Origin: JADHLK01 sp038131695
GTDB taxonomy: Bacteria; Pseudomonadota; Alphaproteobacteria; Puniceispirillales; Puniceispirillaceae
Direction of reading: 5' to 3'
Assembly: GCA_038131695.1 (NCBI GenBank)
Contig: JAYPQA010000025.1
Location: forward strand, 1 to 32,436
Length of the DNA stretch: 32,436 nucleotides
Positions 31,657 to 32,436 of the stretch are shown here, piece by piece. The notes under the pieces are model-generated. The model saw only the letters and a program-made list of their open reading frames with translations. It was not told the DNA's origin and did not search any database. The position numbers and the translations under genes are program-made. Positions within the stretch are counted from its first letter, which is position 1; each line of letters starts with the position of its first letter.

Positions 31657-32178
31657 ATGCCCCAACTGACCAGCTGCTTTATCGGTATCGGTGCGAATAT
31701 TGCCCCGGACGGCTTTGCCAGCCCGCAAGAGGGGCTGGTGGCGGCCATTGACTGGCTGGCAGAACGCGGCCAGCAGGTTGTGGCGCGCTCCAGCTGGTAT
31801 CGCTCTGCCCCGGTGCCGGTTTCGGATCAGCCTGATTTCATCAATGCGGTGTTGCATTTGTCCAGCCCGCTGGCGGCACATGATTTGCTGGCCCTGCTGA
31901 ATGAGGCAGAGGCGGCGTTCGGGCGGGTGCGCCACAGGCGCAATGAGGCGCGTGTTCTGGATTTGGATATTATTGATTTTGGCGGCCAGATTATCGCCAC
32001 CGACAGGCTGTCCTGCCCGCATCCAAGAGCAGCGCTGCGCGCCTTTGTGCTGCTGCCGCTGGCTGAGATCGCGCCCGATTGGGTGCATCCGCTCACCGGA
32101 GAAAAAATTGCCCGGCTGATAGACCAACTGCCCGCTGACCAGCAAATCAGCCGTCTGGCAGGGGGCGGGGCGGCGTAG
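31657..32178 (+). CDS. folK: 2-amino-4-hydroxy-6-hydroxymethyldihydropteridine pyrophosphokinase
   Basis: Folate biosynthesis enzyme (HPPK) transferring pyrophosphate from ATP to 6-hydroxymethyl-7,8-dihydropterin. The 173-residue protein shows CFIGIGANI at the N terminus, SSWYRSAPVPVSDQPDFINA as the pterin/ATP loop, NEAEAAFGRVRHRRNEARVL and the magnesium-binding DLDIIDFGG, then CPHPRAALRAFVLLPLAEIA, all hallmark HPPK sequences. ATG 31657 is preferred over the 53-codon-longer frame from 31498, since that extension runs through non-coding tandem repeats. The ribosome site is AAGG at 31645-31648. It lies upstream of rpoZ, with its own leader; tetrahydrofolate made downstream serves the GcvT-domain demethylases earlier in the window. 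Confidence 0.95.
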   Translation: MPQLTSCFIGIGANIAPDGFASPQEGLVAAIDWLAERGQQVVARSSWYRSAPVPVSDQPDFINAVLHLSSPLAAHDLLALLNEAEAAFGRVRHRRNEARVLDLDIIDFGGQIIATDRLSCPHPRAALRAFVLLPLAEIAPDWVHPLTGEKIARLIDQLPADQQISRLAGGGAA

Positions 32179-32213
32179 GGGCGGCGAAAGCCGCTGGCAA
32201 GCTGTTACAAAGA

Positions 32214-32242
32214 CTTGCATTTTTGCCCCTAATCCGCTATCC
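32214..32242 (+). promoter_or_regulatory. Probable promoter of rpoZ
   Basis: CTTGCA (32214-32219) and CTATCC (32237-32242) with 17 bases between resemble the alphaproteobacterial housekeeping consensus (CTTGAC, CTATAT). The predicted leader before the rpoZ ATG is about 40 bases. Confidence 0.45.
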
Positions 32243-32287
32243 AGTCGCAGAGTCCCGCCACCAACCTATATTGGAGCTTGCAACGCC

Positions 32288-32436
32288 ATGGCCCGCGTTA
32301 CCGTTGAAGACTGCATTGAAAAGATTCCCAATCGTTTTGATCTGGTGCTGACAGCTGCCCAGCGCGCCCGCGCTATCCAAAAGGGTGAGCTGCTGACCAT
32401 TGACCGCGATAATGACAAAAACCCGGTTGTCGCCTT
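32288..32436 (+). CDS. rpoZ: RNA polymerase omega subunit, N-terminal part (runs off window)
   Basis: Small subunit that helps assemble and stabilise RNA polymerase and, in many bacteria, contributes to ppGpp sensing. The first 49 codons read MARVTVEDCIEKIPNRFDLV, LTAAQRARAIQKGELLTID and continue RDNDKNPVVA, a near-standard alphaproteobacterial omega N terminus. The ribosome site is TTGGAG, about 13 bases upstream. The gene continues past the end of the window; a relA/spoT gene commonly follows in this neighbourhood. Confidence 0.96.
   Translation, partial: MARVTVEDCIEKIPNRFDLVLTAAQRARAIQKGELLTIDRDNDKNPVVA

Overview
The window reads as a chromosomal segment of a marine-type alphaproteobacterium. 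The main evidence is the gene order dapA-smpB-(udg/NYN)-folK-rpoZ, which is familiar from alphaproteobacteria, together with a heterotetrameric sarcosine oxidase operon (soxBDAG), a non-pyrrolysine MttB-like methyltransferase beside a dimethylglycine-dehydrogenase-type flavoprotein, a TAXI-type TRAP transporter and alphaproteobacterial DUF families. SAR116/Puniceispirillum-like bacteria would fit, but that is a guess from gene content. Most of the window is moderately GC-rich and densely packed. The exception is an AT-rich island at about 12.91-13.08 kb.

Layout. 1-740: 3' end of isocitrate lyase (glyoxylate shunt), a small unknown gene and a strong terminator. 762-1343 (-): RutE-like nitroreductase. 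1616-6730: TAXI TRAP binding protein, an intercistronic hairpin, the fused TRAP permease, and a cytosolic sulfatase-superfamily hydrolase whose last ~50 codons are out of frame. 6773-12214 (-): periplasmic adaptor, RND efflux pump and a cadherin-like lipoprotein. 12491-13232: DUF1127 gene with its own promoter and terminator, then the AT island. 13233-16483: small membrane protein, DNA polymerase IV with an N-terminal zinc finger, a gamma-glutamylcyclotransferase-like protein, TauE/SafE and a DUF2842 protein. 16615-22865: soxB-soxD-soxA-soxG-sprT-like-alkB-like, tightly coupled by stop/start overlaps; soxA is broken by a one-base frameshift in a G5 run. 22844-23470 (-): long-form ribosome hibernation factor. 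23709-27747: MttB-like and DMGDH-like genes. 27759-28745 (-): PLP threonine dehydratase/serine racemase family enzyme. 28882-30271: dapA-smpB. 30278-31459 (-): NYN-domain gene (frameshifted) and family-5 uracil-DNA glycosylase. 31657-end: folK and the start of rpoZ.

How the genes fit together. MttB-like, DMGDH-like and SoxBDAG proteins can form a stepwise N-demethylation route from a quaternary amine such as glycine betaine through dimethylglycine and sarcosine to glycine, with C1 units passing to folate. The most interesting arrangement is that a SprT-like metalloprotease and an AlkB-like 2-oxoglutarate dioxygenase are translationally coupled to the sarcosine oxidase genes. Sarcosine oxidation can release formaldehyde and H2O2. 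SprT/SPRTN-type proteases and AlkB enzymes are known elsewhere for repair of DNA-protein crosslinks and alkylated bases, so this could be a catabolic operon carrying its own damage-repair module (inference).

Three genes (sulfatase, soxA, NYN) each carry a clear single-base frameshift, and a fourth (the RND adaptor) has a start region suggesting another. This points to base-level errors in the underlying assembly, or to real decay.
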